A stretch of DNA of 15,599 bases, taken from NCBI GenBank assembly GCA_004151065.3, contig NWUY0300010807.1, positions 4,162 through 19,760 on the forward strand, written 5' to 3'. This document shows, one piece after another, positions 1 to 10,014 of this stretch. Under the pieces are notes generated by a model. The model was given only the letters and a program-made list of their open reading frames with translations. It did not search any database and had not been told where the DNA came from. Position numbers and translations under genes: made by a program. Source of the stretch: Larix sibirica. Its lineage: Eukaryota; Streptophyta; Pinopsida; Pinales; Pinaceae. Position 1 is the stretch's first letter, and the number at the start of each line of letters is the position of its first letter.

Positions 1-359
1 GGAGTGAATCGCATTCTTAGTGTCATGGCCTAAGTTTGGAGCTCATCATTTTTCATAAATGGACTAACTCTATAGGTTTGATATGATATTAATTAATGAA
101 GTTTAACAAATGGATGATAGTGTATTAAATAACTTTGAGAGGTCACATGGGTGGAAGAGTATTATAACTTTTCAAAGGTCACTCCCATGCTAGACAAGCT
201 CTATGGTTCACCTTAACATCAAATAGTTTCCCATACATAAAGGTTGTATGCATTGATAGATTACATATCCTTTCACTCCCCAACACTTATTCAATTAAAA
301 TGTATTGTTAACAAAATATAACATAGAAGTTTGTAGAAGCGGTTTCATAATCCTAGATA

Positions 360-374
360 CCTCTAGACTAGAGG
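360..374. repeat. Short perfect inverted repeat
   Basis: The sequence reads CCTCTAG, A, CTAGAGG: 7-bp arms around one base. A related imperfect pair (CCTCTAGTAG against CTACCTAGAGG) recurs near 693-723, so the motif may belong to the same repeat. Confidence 0.6.
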
Positions 375-723
375 CAAATTATTTTAAATTTTATCAACTT
401 TTACATATTTTTCCTATTCTCATCTAGCACTCAAAGAATGTTAAGTTTCAATATATTTAAACCCAAAAATTCAAAGCGAAGAAAGAAAAACACAAGAGAA
501 TAGATAAAACCAAAAAAAAAACCTCCTTTATGAAAGATATTCAAATTAGAGAGCTATGTTCACTTACCTCTTCAAAGGGGAAACATACAATAGCAAAGCT
601 CCAAATAGAAGGACAATCCTTGACTAAACATTACATAGCTTACTATTCTATATATAATGCTTCTATAGCCAAAGTCCTAATTAATTGTAGTCCCTCTAGT
701 AGTGAGAGTCAACTACCTAGAGG

Positions 724-740
724 CCTTTATTCAATAAAGG
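724..740. repeat. Short perfect inverted repeat next to the retrotransposon end
   Basis: CCTTTATT, C, AATAAAGG forms 8-bp arms around a single base, about 85 bases beyond the pol stop at 824-826. It directly abuts the imperfect pair near 693-723, giving a cluster of dyads within 50 bases. It could mark an LTR edge or be chance in AT-rich DNA. Confidence 0.5.
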
Positions 741-823
741 GGTCCCTTTTAAATTAATCCACTACCCACTAACCATCTAATGGTCCTTATGGACTTGTGC
801 ATTGATAAAGTAGGGATTTTAGG

Positions 824-1400
824 TTAGGACCCTAACATGCCCTTCCCCTTCAAAAGCAGCATTGTCTTCAAGGCTATAGATGAGGAAACTATTGTAAAAT
901 AGTTGATGGTTCCCTTAAGTAGCACCTTCTAGTGAGGTATCCTTCCACTGAATAAAAAAATCACAACTAGTGCGTTGATGTAGCTAATTCCCCCTAGTGT
1001 CCAAAATTGCTTCTAGTTGGATCTAAATTGAACCTTCTCCATCCAATTTTGTCAATTGAGTTTGAACTCAACAATTTTGAACCACTACCTTCTTCAAATA
1101 GGTCACACAAAATACTAGGTGCATCTTGGAGTGCACTAGGAGCATTAAATTGTATGCTACTAAACCAATGCATTGAACAATATGATATGGGCCATAAAAA
1201 TTTGGTGAGAGATTCTAATGGCCTCTAACTTTGAGAGAGGTTTTCTTATAAGGTTGAGGTGAAGGAACACCTAGTCACCTCCTACAAATGAGTGCTCTAA
1301 GCGGTGTTGGTATGCCTATTGCTTCATGATATTTTAATCCATTACCAAAATTTCCTTAAGTGTGGAAAAGAGTGACATCGTGATTATGAAACATACTATC
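824..1400 (-). pseudogene. Integrase C-terminal tail with chromodomain-like end
   Basis: After the catalytic core, the minus strand reads a degraded linker, then FYGPYHIVQCIGLVAYNLML and LVFCVTYLKKVV (about 1080-1200), the C-terminal DNA-binding part usual in gypsy integrases. Near 900-965 it reads ILDTRGN...FFIQWKDTSLEGATWE-like sequence, with the W replaced by a stop. In chromoviruses this is the chromodomain, which targets insertion to marked chromatin. The frame closes with KGKGMLGS and a TAA at 824-826. At least three internal stops are present. The chromodomain assignment rests on the IQWKD...EGAT pattern and is less certain than the integrase core. Confidence 0.78.
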
Positions 1401-2180
1401 AATTGCATGTACTTTGGAATTAGTACCTAGTAGATAAGAAACCAATGAGGGATTTTGTAACCGCTTCATATGGCATCATTTTTCAATCCCCATGATAAGT
1501 GGAATTATATTATCATTCTACCAAAGTTAACCGCTTTTCCCACTAGTGTTTCTTTTCATATGAAAAACATCACAAATAGGTTTCAAGACAAGTATTGTTG
1601 ACTTATCTAGTGTGTCCATCAATTTCGGAATGATAAGAGGTGCTCATTTTCAAATGGGTTCCCTGTCATTTAAATAGTTCTTGCCAAAATTTGTTAGTGA
1701 ATATAATATCACGATCTAACACAATGGAAGTAGGCATGCCATGGAGTTTGAAAATCTTGTCTAAACAAATTTTGGAAATAGGGTAAATGGGTGTTGGAGA
1801 GCACAAAAATAAGCATATTTTGAAATTTGATCAACTACAACCATGATGACTAATTGTTTACCTCATTTTGGAAGACCAACAATAACATACATGGAAATGT
1901 TGATCGAAATATCAGCTAGGATTGGAAATGGTTTCAATGACCCAAGAGTATTTATTGTCTCACCCTTGTTCCATTGGAAAGTATCACATTATACTACAAA
2001 AGTAAGGATATCCTTTTTCATGCCTTTCGAGAAGAAGGAGCTCCTAGAACATGCATAAGTAATTTTATGAAATCCCAAGTGACCCGTGAGAGGGGATGAA
2101 TGCAACTCTATTAATACTGTATATTTTAAAGTAGAGTTAGCTACCAGAACAAGGTGGCTTGTATATCTCATTGTATATTA
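1400..2180 (-). pseudogene. Integrase remnant with a lost catalytic glutamate
   Basis: Integrase inserts the DNA copy into the chromosome. The N-terminal zinc-binding part lies at 1989-2171 (ELHSSPLTGHLGFHKI...SSFFSKGMKKDILTFV), with the two histidines visible. The catalytic core follows: ISMYVIVGLPK, a stop, then VIMVVVDQISKYAYF with the first Asp at 1830-1832, and LHGMPTSIVLDRDIIFTNKFWQ-type sequence (read in pieces) with the second Asp at 1714-1716. The catalytic Glu position, in the block normally ending GQTE, reads GHTR at 1606-1608 and is followed at once by a stop. Exactly 35 residues separate the second Asp from this position, so the D-D-35-E spacing is intact while the Glu is now Arg. 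Further stops follow through about 1440. Confidence 0.93.
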
Positions 2181-2270
2181 CTTCCAAGTGTAACCCTGGG
2201 GAGGGACGTTGGGATCCTCATAGTGTTGCTTGATTATCTGAGATGTAGCAACATTGGTTAGCCATTATTG

Positions 2271-2790
2271 TCATGATTCCTCTAACCATTCAGGTACTAT
2301 AGAGGATAAGGGAAAGAGGGATCCCTCTTCCTCATGTTTCCCTAAAAGTGCACTTGCCACAACATTTTCTTTTCCCTTTTTATAGATGATCTCATAATCA
2401 TAACAAAGCATCGTAGTGACCCATTTATGTTTCTTTGGGGATGAAAAAATTGTCTCCAAATAATAATTTGGACTATGTTGATTCATCTTGATTTGGAAGT
2501 GTCATCCTATGAGAAACAACCACCATGTGTCAATTGCATGTAGGATGGCCATCATTTCTTTCTCATAGGTAGAATTTCCAAAATTCCCCTCACACAACTA
2601 CTTAGTGGTAAATGCTAAGGGTCTTCCTTTTTGCATTAAATTTGAAACCAAACCTTTCCTGTAGGGGAAAAAAGTCTTAGTAAAATTAGGCACACCTAAC
2701 ACCAGGGTAGCTTGCTTTCAAAGTGAGAACCATTGTTATGCCATTTTGTTCTATGCAAAATAAATTTTCTTGAGCAAGGTTGTCAATGAG
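2271..2790 (-). pseudogene. RNase H remnant of the Ty3/gypsy element
   Basis: RNase H removes the RNA strand during reverse transcription. The minus strand reads STYEKEMMAILHAIDTWW near 2515-2570, then a 71-codon open piece (2271-2486) with KHKWVTTMLCYDYEIIYKKG and ENVVASALLGKHEEEGS, which is the standard end of gypsy RNase H. Just upstream, around 2640-2680, the segment that should hold the first catalytic aspartate (CDAS-type motif) reads FFPYRKGLVSNLMQ: it is shortened and the aspartate is missing. The TDH.SL block is altered to NQHSPN and the ADALSR block to ASALLG, so two further conserved aspartates are lost. The nuclease is dead. Confidence 0.88.
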
Positions 2791-2899
2791 ACTGCAATTT
2801 TATCATAGTTCGCCACAAAATTCCTATGGTAGCCCTTAAGGCCTAAAAACCATGCTAAAAACCACGTAAGCTCTTCATTTTTTTAGGGTAGAGCCATTC

Positions 2900-3610
2900 T
2901 TGCATTGATACAATATTCTTGGGGTCCTCTCTCACCCCATCTTGTCCAACAATGTGACCCAAGTATTTGACCTATGAGACCCAAAAATAACATATGGAGT
3001 GTTTAATGAAAAATTGATGGTCCCAAAGGAGTTGCAAGGCTTTATCAACATGGTGTACATGGGCATCCCAAGTTTTACTATAAATCAAGATGTCATCAAA
3101 GGAAACCAACACAAGATCACGAAGATATAACCTCAAAATTTTAATCATGAGACTCTGAAAAGTAGATAGGGAGTTACAAAGTCCAAAGGGCATTGCCAAA
3201 AATCATAATGGCTTTCATTTGTGCGTAAATTTGTCTTCAAAATATCGACCTCTTTCATCATGATTTGGTGTTATCTTGAACGAAGGTCAACTTTGGTGAA
3301 AATTTTGGCCTCATGGAGATCATCCAATAGATCATCAATGACTGGGGTGGGAAATTTATCTTGGATGGTCAAGTTATTAATAGCACAAAAATAAAGACAC
3401 ATGTGTCAAGTGATTTCTTTATTTAAAACTATGACCACTAGGGATGAATATGGGCTATTTTTCGAACTAATGAATCCTTCCTCCAATACCTATTGAACGA
3501 TCTTTTAAATTTCTTTCTTTTGTGCAAATAGATTCCTATACAACCATACATTTGGTGGTTGATTGCCTGGAATCAAGGGAATTCCATGATCAAGTTCTCC
3601 TTTGCATGGA
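2900..3610 (-). pseudogene. Reverse transcriptase remnant, Ty3/gypsy type
   Basis: The domain begins on the minus strand near 3595 with DHGIPLIPG and continues through the conserved PFAQKKEI-like, SPYSSLVV and [24 protein letters not shown] segments (about 3300-3450). The block 2972-3199 is open for 75 codons and carries MPFGLCNS...TFQSLM followed by SFDDILIYSK. In plant gypsy elements this is the polymerase active-site block, usually written FDDILIYS. Both active-site aspartates (3092-3097) survive in this block. Stops occur upstream, for example within the KVDLRSR(stop)HQIMMKE stretch and before KIVQ, and downstream after about 2972. The polymerase cannot be made as one protein. Confidence 0.93.
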
Positions 3611-3839
3611 GGTGAACCCTTTGGCATCTCAAAGATCTCCTAATGTTTATCCAAAAATCTCTACAAGTTGGGATGTATTTTGGGTGCGTTGCTATCCAGA
3701 GCCTAGATGGAATGGAAGTGAGCAATAATTCCAAAGTGGCCTTTCTTCTATAATTTTTCCATTTTATTAGAACTTATTATTTCAAGGGAGCCTTCCCAAA
3801 TCCCTTTATAAGTGTGAGTAAAAGGGTCATGTGTAAAGC

Positions 3840-4150
3840 TTAAGTATAATTCCCTAAATCCCATGGTAACTGGCCGCAATGTGTGTATCCATTTGACCCC
3901 TAAATCTATATCACAATACCCATATCTATGGCCAACATATGAGTTTTGAGATGATATTCACCAAATTGGAGACTCACATTTTCACAACACCCCCAACATT
4001 TCATCATCCCACCATTAGTTGTCATAATTTGAATTTGGGCACTATGTGGGCATAAAAATAGCTTTATTTAGTCAATTGTTAATGAATAAAGTTGTGTGTG
4101 TTTCCACTGTCAACCAAGACTACTACTTTGTGGTGCTTCATGTATCCTAT
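3840..4150 (-). pseudogene. Retropepsin-like aspartic protease remnant
   Basis: The protease of an intact element cuts the Gag-Pol polyprotein. The minus strand near 4075-4140 reads KVVVLVDSGNTHNFIH, with the catalytic Asp-Ser-Gly at about 4103-4111, followed at once by a stop. Downstream (about 3850-3930) the pattern DIDLGVKWIHTLRPVTM matches the second half of plant gypsy proteases, where this position usually reads ..VVLGV.WL..LGP. The fold is thus recognisable at both ends, but the middle holds stops and frame shifts. It sits between the gag knuckle and reverse transcriptase, as expected. Confidence 0.8.
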
Positions 4151-4329
4151 AAGTTTCAAGTTTTGGTGGGGGGGAATGAAATATCGGTTAAAACATAAAG
4201 AGAGATGAGTGGTTCTTCTTGATGAACTTCAAGTTCCACTTATTCTTGCATGAGAGGAGTTTCATCAAAAACCTCAAATTGAGGGGCAATATTCCACAAT
4301 GATATTTTTAGAATGGGTAGGAGTGGTCA

Positions 4330-5396
4330 CATCAATTTGAATCAACTTTTGTTCTTTACATTTATGACCCAAAGCATAATTTTTTCATAATTATAGCAAG
4401 GTATCCATCTTTTTCTATATGCCATCTCTAATGGATAAAACCATTGTACTTTCAAGTGAGGACAATGAATTGTGCTTGAGGAATTGACCTATGTAGGGCA
4501 TGAGCAAGGAATGGAAGACACTTTTTTGGTTTTCGCATTGATCATCACCTTTGCTTCTATATTCGTTTGAGATGCCTCCAACCAGGTAGTAGGATGTTGA
4601 CTTATAACTTGTTCTTTAATCGCCTCCTTGAGTTCGCTAATGAAACATTGTTTATAGAAATAATATGTTAATTGCTTTGTACAAATGGTTAACTGCTCAA
4701 AAGATGAGCTAAAGTATACAACTAAGCATGTTTGGCATAAATTTGTAAGCCACACCAAATAGTTAGGATCTTGCTCATAATGAGAATGGAGGGATTTAAA
4801 AATAGATTCTAGGTAATGTATTTCCCATAGGATTTTTTATGCCACTCCCACCATTACCATTGTTCTAGATCTAGATACAAGACCCCAACCCTAAGTTTCA
4901 TCATGTTGTCAATAATTCCATGAAGGGAGAAGTAATGTTCCAATTGGGTGACCCCTCTTGTCAAGTTACAACCGTCAAATTTGTTCTTGTCTAATTTAGG
5001 AAAATGGTTCCAGGTGTTATTATCCATGGAGGGTGGTTTATGGCTATGAGGATCTGAAGGGATTCATTGACTACTAAATAGTCCCGAGTGAGATGTTTAT
5101 TCTTGGTGTGGATCACTCTATTGTGTATTCCAAGGGTAAGGTGATTGTTGAGCCAATGCTTCATATATACTTGCCAACTTCTAATCCAAATCCATATCCA
5201 AATTTTGTTCTAGGATGCTTATTTCCTCCCAAAGTTGTTGAATCTCTCATGTATGTTGGTCATTATTTTCCTGGATTTTGGCCTAAAGAGTCATGTATTG
5301 TTCATCTAGTGCGTCAATCTTTCGGGCATCAAAGCAAGGGTTCATGTTGTCCGAGATATTTCTAGGTGGTCTATAAGGAGGAGGACCATCTACCAT
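4330..5396 (-). pseudogene. gag polyprotein remnant of the Ty3/gypsy element
   Basis: In an intact element Gag forms the virus-like particle that packages the RNA. The first candidate ATG is at 5394-5396, followed by about 120 codons of a charged, glutamine-rich, probably helical segment with several stops. A further in-frame-style methionine at 5025-5027 starts a stretch (MDNNTWNHFPKLDKNKFDG) that resembles the start of the conserved gypsy Gag domain. The best open piece, 4489-4758, carries the typical FEQL...CFISELKEAI...TTWLEA pattern of retrotransposon Gag. A degraded zinc-knuckle-like piece (GHKCKEQK) follows near 4360-4385, with at least one expected cysteine missing. Frame changes and stops make it non-functional. 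Confidence 0.85.
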
Positions 5397-6848
5397 GGGG
5401 TGGTTGGGGAATATTAAGGTTTATAGGGTCCTAAACACAAGGTTGTGTTAGGTGCTATAGATATCTAATATACATGTGGGGTTCAACAGTAGTACTCAAC
5501 CCAATATCTCATGGCACTAAATAAGGAGCCTTGATTGTTCCCTTAGCCGTGCTACTCGACTACCAAGACATTAGAGAGTGATATCCCCAAATTTGTCTCT
5601 TGGTGTAGTATAGAAACAAGATAGCTTATCAAATTCGCTGTGTTATTTAAAGAGGTTGGAACATTCTTGAGAACTCAACACACCCACGAAATTGCTTTGG
5701 AAATTTTTGGGTGCAACTCTTTTCCTTACATTTTTTATTTTGCCTTCTTTTTCTTGATTCAATTTTGTATCTTTTCAATCTTTTACTCTTTTTCAAAGAA
5801 AGAAAAAACTCATACTTAAGATGAAATTTGCAACAAGCAAAACCGAAATTTTTGTAGCAAGTATAATTTATGCTTACCCTTATTCAAAGTTTGAAAAGTT
5901 TGCAACTTAAAAGATTATGCCGATACACTATTAACATTGTATTTTTAGTTTATTCTATCAATCTTAAAAAAAAATTACCAATACTCTATGGACACTTTAT
6001 TTTGGGTTTTTGATCATCGCTTTATTTTGAGTGTTTTCAGTTTTTTGTTTCATGTTTGATTGACACATTATTTTTTGTTGTTTTCAGCACTTTATTTCTG
6101 GTTATATAGGTGGGTTCATTTAATTTTATTTCACCAAAATCCAAACATAATTCTGATACATTATTAGCATTTAAACTTCAAATATAATGTTGATACGTTA
6201 TCAACGTTTTGTTGAAACATCATTGTACCAAACTCCACAAATATTGCTTATATGGTTTTGACATTTTGTTTTAATTTTTGCCTAGACAACTTGGGAATTT
6301 TCTCCGATAGATCGTCAGCTCTTAGCCTTCACACTATCATTTTTTGTCATGATTTAGGTTTTAAAAACTTGAAGAATAGTTTTGATGCACTATCAGTGTT
6401 TACAAAACACTTTGCAACCTAAATTTATATGTTTTCACCAATCAACTTCTTTTTGTTCACTGATAAGCAATGCATTGAACTTAGTTCAAACTCTTGCATG
6501 CAAAAAATATATTCAAGATCTTCATCATGGATTTAATACAATAGGAATTTAATGGAGATTCGAATTACAATATTTAATCAAATTTGTTGTTTTAAATTGT
6601 AAATTGGAGAGAAATTGCGGTGGTTTTCATTTTGTTCATTATTCTCTCCACAACCTGCTTTTCTTGTTGTCATATCTAATAAATTTAGTATGAATTTTTA
6701 GGTGAATTATCCCACTGTTGGTCCAGGTATGTTTCCAATCAACTTACTCCATTTTATAACAAAGAACTGGCACTTTTTTGGTCCGAATTACAAAAATAGA
6801 GTAGCAATTTCTCTATGCAAACATTATTTTTTCCTTTCCTTATGGTAA
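5397..6848. other. AT-rich intergenic stretch with dispersed dyad motifs, no gene
   Basis: No supported gene is seen. The first part (to about 5650) may contain the untranslated leader or 5' LTR of the minus-strand retrotransposon, but I could not match it to the other side of the element. From about 5990 to 6110 there is a loosely repetitive T-rich run with several CTTTATTT and TTTTCAG words. Four copies of a short dyad motif lie at 5918-6401. Confidence 0.5.
5918..6401. repeat. Four dispersed copies of a YTGATACRYTATYAR-like dyad motif
   Basis: Copies lie at 5918-5940 (CGATACACTATTAACATT), 6152-6172 (CTGATACATTATTAGCATTT), 6189-6210 (TTGATACGTTATCAACGTTT) and 6381-6401 (TTGATGCACTATCAGTGTTT). 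The third is a perfect inverted repeat, GTTGATA-CGT-TATCAAC; the others are imperfect versions. The copies share direction but not spacing. Confidence 0.55.
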
Positions 6849-8092
6849 AACAAGTATGTTTTATTGTCATATATAATTTGCATTAAGAATTTCCACCCTG
6901 CCTCCTTGAATACATATTCTTATAACTTTGAAGTCCTCCCCAAGGAAAATAATAAATTGATTGAGATTACTAATGTATAAGATGGTGAAACAAAGGAAGC
7001 GATAGAATCAGGAGCCCATGTTATTCAGATTCCTAAACTAGACGTTGAACATGTTAAACCTTAATTCAAAGACACAAAAGCTTCTATTGGATCTTCAATT
7101 CCTTTTCTTTCTTGGGGAGAAATTTTTAGAATGATTCAAAAGGAAGAAGACCATGACATCATTTTTCATATCGATCCAAAAATGAGGAATACGGATGATA
7201 TTGTCTTCCCAAATATTAGGAGGTATTTCTTACATAGAGTTGCCACTAAAAATGTTGTTTTCCCTTGTTTTGATGTTATTCAATGGATAATTTGGCATAC
7301 TATGTCTAATTCTATGACTATTCATGACATTGAACAAAAATGCATAGCTTCTTTTAATACTATTGAACTTGAGAGATACTATAAATTTTAGTCACCAGAT
7401 TTGTGTTTAACCAATGAACGGGTTGAAAAATTCCATAAAGAGAATGATGTTAAGAAAATTTTGGTTAGTTGGTGGGTTGAAAGAAAGAGGTTCCTAGTTA
7501 GAAATGATGGCTTATATCTAGATTCAAGCATCAATATTCATTATGCCTATGATATGGAAATGATGTGCATACTTTATGGGCAATTAGACTATGTGTATTT
7601 TAAGGATGCTTAGGTACCAGTGGTTCATGATATGGTTTCATCAAGATCATCATTCAATTGGTTAGGTTTATTGTCTGTCACTATTCAAAGAGATGTGGAA
7701 AAGGCCAAAAGGACAATGGTGAAACTATGCCAACTTTTTACATGTCATCATATTTACTGGATGTATTTTGTGCCAATAATTTCTTTCCCAAACTAGGTTG
7801 GAATTGGAATGTATCTTGCATCCCAATCCATATTTATTTCCAAATACTCTAAGAGAACAAGTAGAAGAGGATTTATTCATTGATTTATGATTACTTCATT
7901 AATCTATTGTTCCAAATATTTTTTAACAAAGTATGTCCAAGATTGATGGTTGAGGCCAAGGACTTAATAGGAGTCATGGGAAATTAGTACCTAGTGGAAA
8001 AATAGTCTTATATTAGAATTTATGGTGCAAATGCCTCACCTCATCCTTTGCCAAAATTTGTACCTAACAAGCTTATTATTTTTTAGATAGCA
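6849..8092 (+). pseudogene. Decayed reading frame of unrecognised family, left part
   Basis: I do not recognise the family. One frame is readable from about 6849 to 7725, with in-frame stops at 6978, 7062, 7389 and 7611. Sense then moves to another frame at about 7725 and continues to 8092, with stops at 7850, 7862, 7985, 8003 and 8084. The longest open pieces are 7131-7391 and 7401-7613. They read like real protein: aromatic-rich, with VFPNIRRYFLHRV, KILVSWWVERKRFLVRNDG, FFPKLGWNWN and later PLPKFVPNKLII. The left fragment alone is about 410 codons. No zinc finger, polymerase or nuclease motif is visible. It may be a transposon accessory protein or a decayed repeated plant gene. The sense continues at 10015, after a solo LTR. 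Confidence 0.55.
8088..8092 (+). repeat. Target-site duplication, left copy (TAGCA)
   Basis: These five bases directly precede the TGTGATATCC start of the putative LTR. They match 10010-10014 (TAACA) at four of five positions, which is the duplication size expected for gypsy-type insertions. Confidence 0.5.
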
Positions 8093-8440
8093 TGTGATAT
8101 CCCCAGCCCCCAAACCAAGTCCAAGGACACCTAGGAACCCAAGGGGAAGGTTGAATAAGGGTAATGCATAGTGAAATAAGGGTAACGAAGCCCACAAAAT
8201 AAAACATTGAGACTCTTTAATTTGAAATGCAAGAATACAATGCAGATCATTCCCCAACATGCATGTTATGTAAGGTAAATGCAAGCATGAAATGCAAATA
8301 GATCTGGACAAGCAATTAACATGAATTCAAACATGATATATCAGATGTATTACAGCCATTTAACTTTTAAATAATCAAATATACAAAATACCATAAACAA
8401 TGCAAATAAATAGATCTGCAGGCTTCCACAATCAACCATG

Positions 8441-8663
8441 TTAATAGTGTCAAAAATCAAATCTACTGACTGCCACCTACAACCATATTAACATTAAAAA
8501 AAATAGATATGAAAGCTTCCATATAAATCCATATAAATGATAAATAGATTGTATCCCATAAATTCCACCTACATCTATGCAAATGACAACAAAATCATAT
8601 CCAATAGCACATTAACAATGTCAAAAATCAGATCTACTAACTGCCACCTACAGCCATATAAAC
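8441..8663 (+). repeat. Diverged direct repeat inside the LTR, 171-base period
   Basis: A stretch of about 53 bases starting at 8441 (TTAATAGTGTCAAAAATCAA...) recurs from 8612 (TTAACAATGTCAAAAATCAG...). Both continue through GATCTACT or AATCTACT and TGCCACCTACA. A weaker third echo (ATCTACAGCCATGTAATCA) follows near 8692-8710. Confidence 0.7.
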
Positions 8664-9933
8664 AAAAAATTAACTCACATATGAAGTATGTCATCTACAG
8701 CCATGTAATCAAAACCAAAATCAGATCCATGAGCATATATATATATATATCATAAATTGCAGTAAATAAGCATGTAGCAAAATACTCATCTTGATGAAAA
8801 GAAACTAGCTTTAATAGGACAGCGTTCCACCCAAGCATAGACATGCCATGCTCATGCATCTTTCAACATGACGGTCACCCCCGAGTTGAAGCCATAGATC
8901 CACAAGCAGAGGTACTCTCAACCAAAAGGTAGGGTGTGTTCTTCTCAATACCAGGAACACTGCCACACCAAAACAACTATATCTTAGTCATCCGGAAATA
9001 TTTTTCAGTGAAACAAAAATTATTCCTTACTGGAAATGGAGTTCTCAATGTAATGGAATAGGTCTCACAACCCAAAAATGCTTAGAATTGTCTAAACCAG
9101 AACATATGATTGTGCCCTTCTCAACACCGTGAGAATACCACAACTACACCTTTCACCATATCAACTTTCCCTTCCATCTACTCTACCTAGTGAGTTGTGA
9201 CTCCCCTCACTACACAAGCCCTTAGGATATCACCACCCTCACCCGGATTTTCGATCTAGATTGGACAGAGACAAGCAATGGGAGAAGGACTCATGTTGTG
9301 TAAGCATAGATCAATCTTCAATCCCCATTACAGGGTCTTCAAACCTCATTACAAGGCCTTCAATATTCTTGCAATATTCAATGCAGATCTCCTACTCAAG
9401 ATCATGTACTTATGAGACAAGAGAGAAATCCCCATTATATTAGAGAGCTCATAGAAAGATAAGAAGAATGAAAGAGATACAATTCGAATCCTTCTATAGC
9501 CATTCGAATTCCCAATGGTGTGACTTGAATTCCAAGAGAGGTAACTCAAATTCACTGGGGGTTACTCAATTCATGAGAGAGAGGTTACAATTAGATATTC
9601 TCGTTCCCAGAATAGAAAAAGGTGAAACAAGATGGGAGTTACACTTTTTTTCAAGGAGTGTAGGATAAAAATAGCCAGCGAGGGAGCACTAGCACATGAG
9701 GAGCATCACAAGAGGCTTGGAATTGCCAAGGAGGATGCACTATCCAAGATGGTTGCACCAAACATCAAAGAGGATGTAATAGTACCTCCATACATAGAAA
9801 TAATAAGAAATAGGGTCCAAAAAGTTATTTTAGGGAGAGCAACAACTCCTAGTCCCCAACCCCCTCACATGTGGAATCCATGGCCCCCCATTCTCGTTAG
9901 TTGTCAATGTTGAAGCTAGATATTTAATTAAAT

Positions 9934-9939
9934 AATAAA
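9934..9939 (+). promoter_or_regulatory. Candidate LTR polyadenylation signal
   Basis: AATAAA lies about 70 bases before the proposed LTR end and is followed at 9952-9964 by a small perfect hairpin (GGCAC-CTA-GTGCC). This position fits the end of the R region of a + strand LTR, but the match is short. Confidence 0.4.
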
Positions 9940-10009
9940 GTGCATAGCTTCGGCACCTAGTGCCAAATAATAAAATATGTATGGGGCTTAACAACTGGGA
10001 TATTATACA

Positions 10010-10014
10010 TAACA
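10010..10014 (+). repeat. Target-site duplication, right copy (TAACA)
   Basis: This follows the CA end of the putative LTR and differs from the left copy at 8088-8092 by one base. Confidence 0.5.

Larger units (their letters stand above)
1..823. other. AT-rich sequence left of the dead retrotransposon, no gene
   Basis: No convincing coding sequence is seen. The stretch lies immediately beyond the end of the minus-strand retrotransposon pol frame, so part of it could be the element's 3' LTR or untranslated tail. Read on the minus strand it has a TATA-like run near 645-660. I could not match it to the sequence at the other end of the element, so no LTR is called. It contains short perfect inverted repeats at 360-374 and 724-740. 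Confidence 0.5.
824..5396 (-). mobile_element. Degenerate Ty3/gypsy (chromovirus-like) LTR retrotransposon, internal region
   Basis: Read on the minus strand, the region shows in order a gag remnant, an aspartic protease (DSG motif near 4109), reverse transcriptase (FDD near 3092-3100), RNase H, a zinc-finger integrase and a chromodomain-like tail. This is the order of Ty3/gypsy elements with a single gag-pol frame. Integrase after RNase H rules out a Ty1/copia order. The frame is broken by many stops and frame changes throughout, and several catalytic residues are gone, so the copy is non-autonomous and old. The pol frame ends at a TAA at 824-826. I could not identify an LTR pair or a clear tRNA primer-binding site. 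A weak candidate for the latter lies around 5455-5470. The exact clade is inference from the chromodomain-like tail. Confidence 0.92.
8093..10009 (+). mobile_element. Probable solo LTR of about 1.9 kb
   Basis: The block begins TGTGATATCCCCA and ends TGGGATATTATACA, so its termini are an imperfect inverted repeat with the TG...CA ends of plant LTRs. It is flanked by near-matching 5-bp duplications (TAGCA and TAACA). Coding sense of an unrelated decayed frame stops at its left edge and resumes at its right edge, which independently places both boundaries. An AATAAA signal at 9934-9939 close to the right end suggests + orientation. An internal direct repeat occurs at about 8441 and 8612, and an (AT)n run near 8736. 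No retroviral protein is seen inside, and the open pieces near 9261-9913 look incidental. A solo LTR left by recombination is the simplest reading. Confidence 0.62.

Noticed and set aside
1843-2058. 71-codon + strand frame
   Set aside because: It is opposite the integrase core, whose conserved residues read on the minus strand.
5093-5365. 90-codon + strand frame in the gag region
   Set aside because: The minus strand here reads as the N-terminal gag segment continuous with the gag remnant; the + frame resembles nothing known.
5455-5470. Possible tRNA-Met primer-binding site of the gypsy element on the minus strand
   Set aside because: Only a loose resemblance to the expected sequence, with no LTR edge beside it to support it.
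8734-8750. (AT)n run as a promoter TATA box
   Set aside because: It is a simple dinucleotide run within the LTR; nothing else marks a promoter there.
9632-9913. 93-codon frame inside the LTR
   Set aside because: LTRs usually lack genes, and the translation shows no retroviral or host motif.
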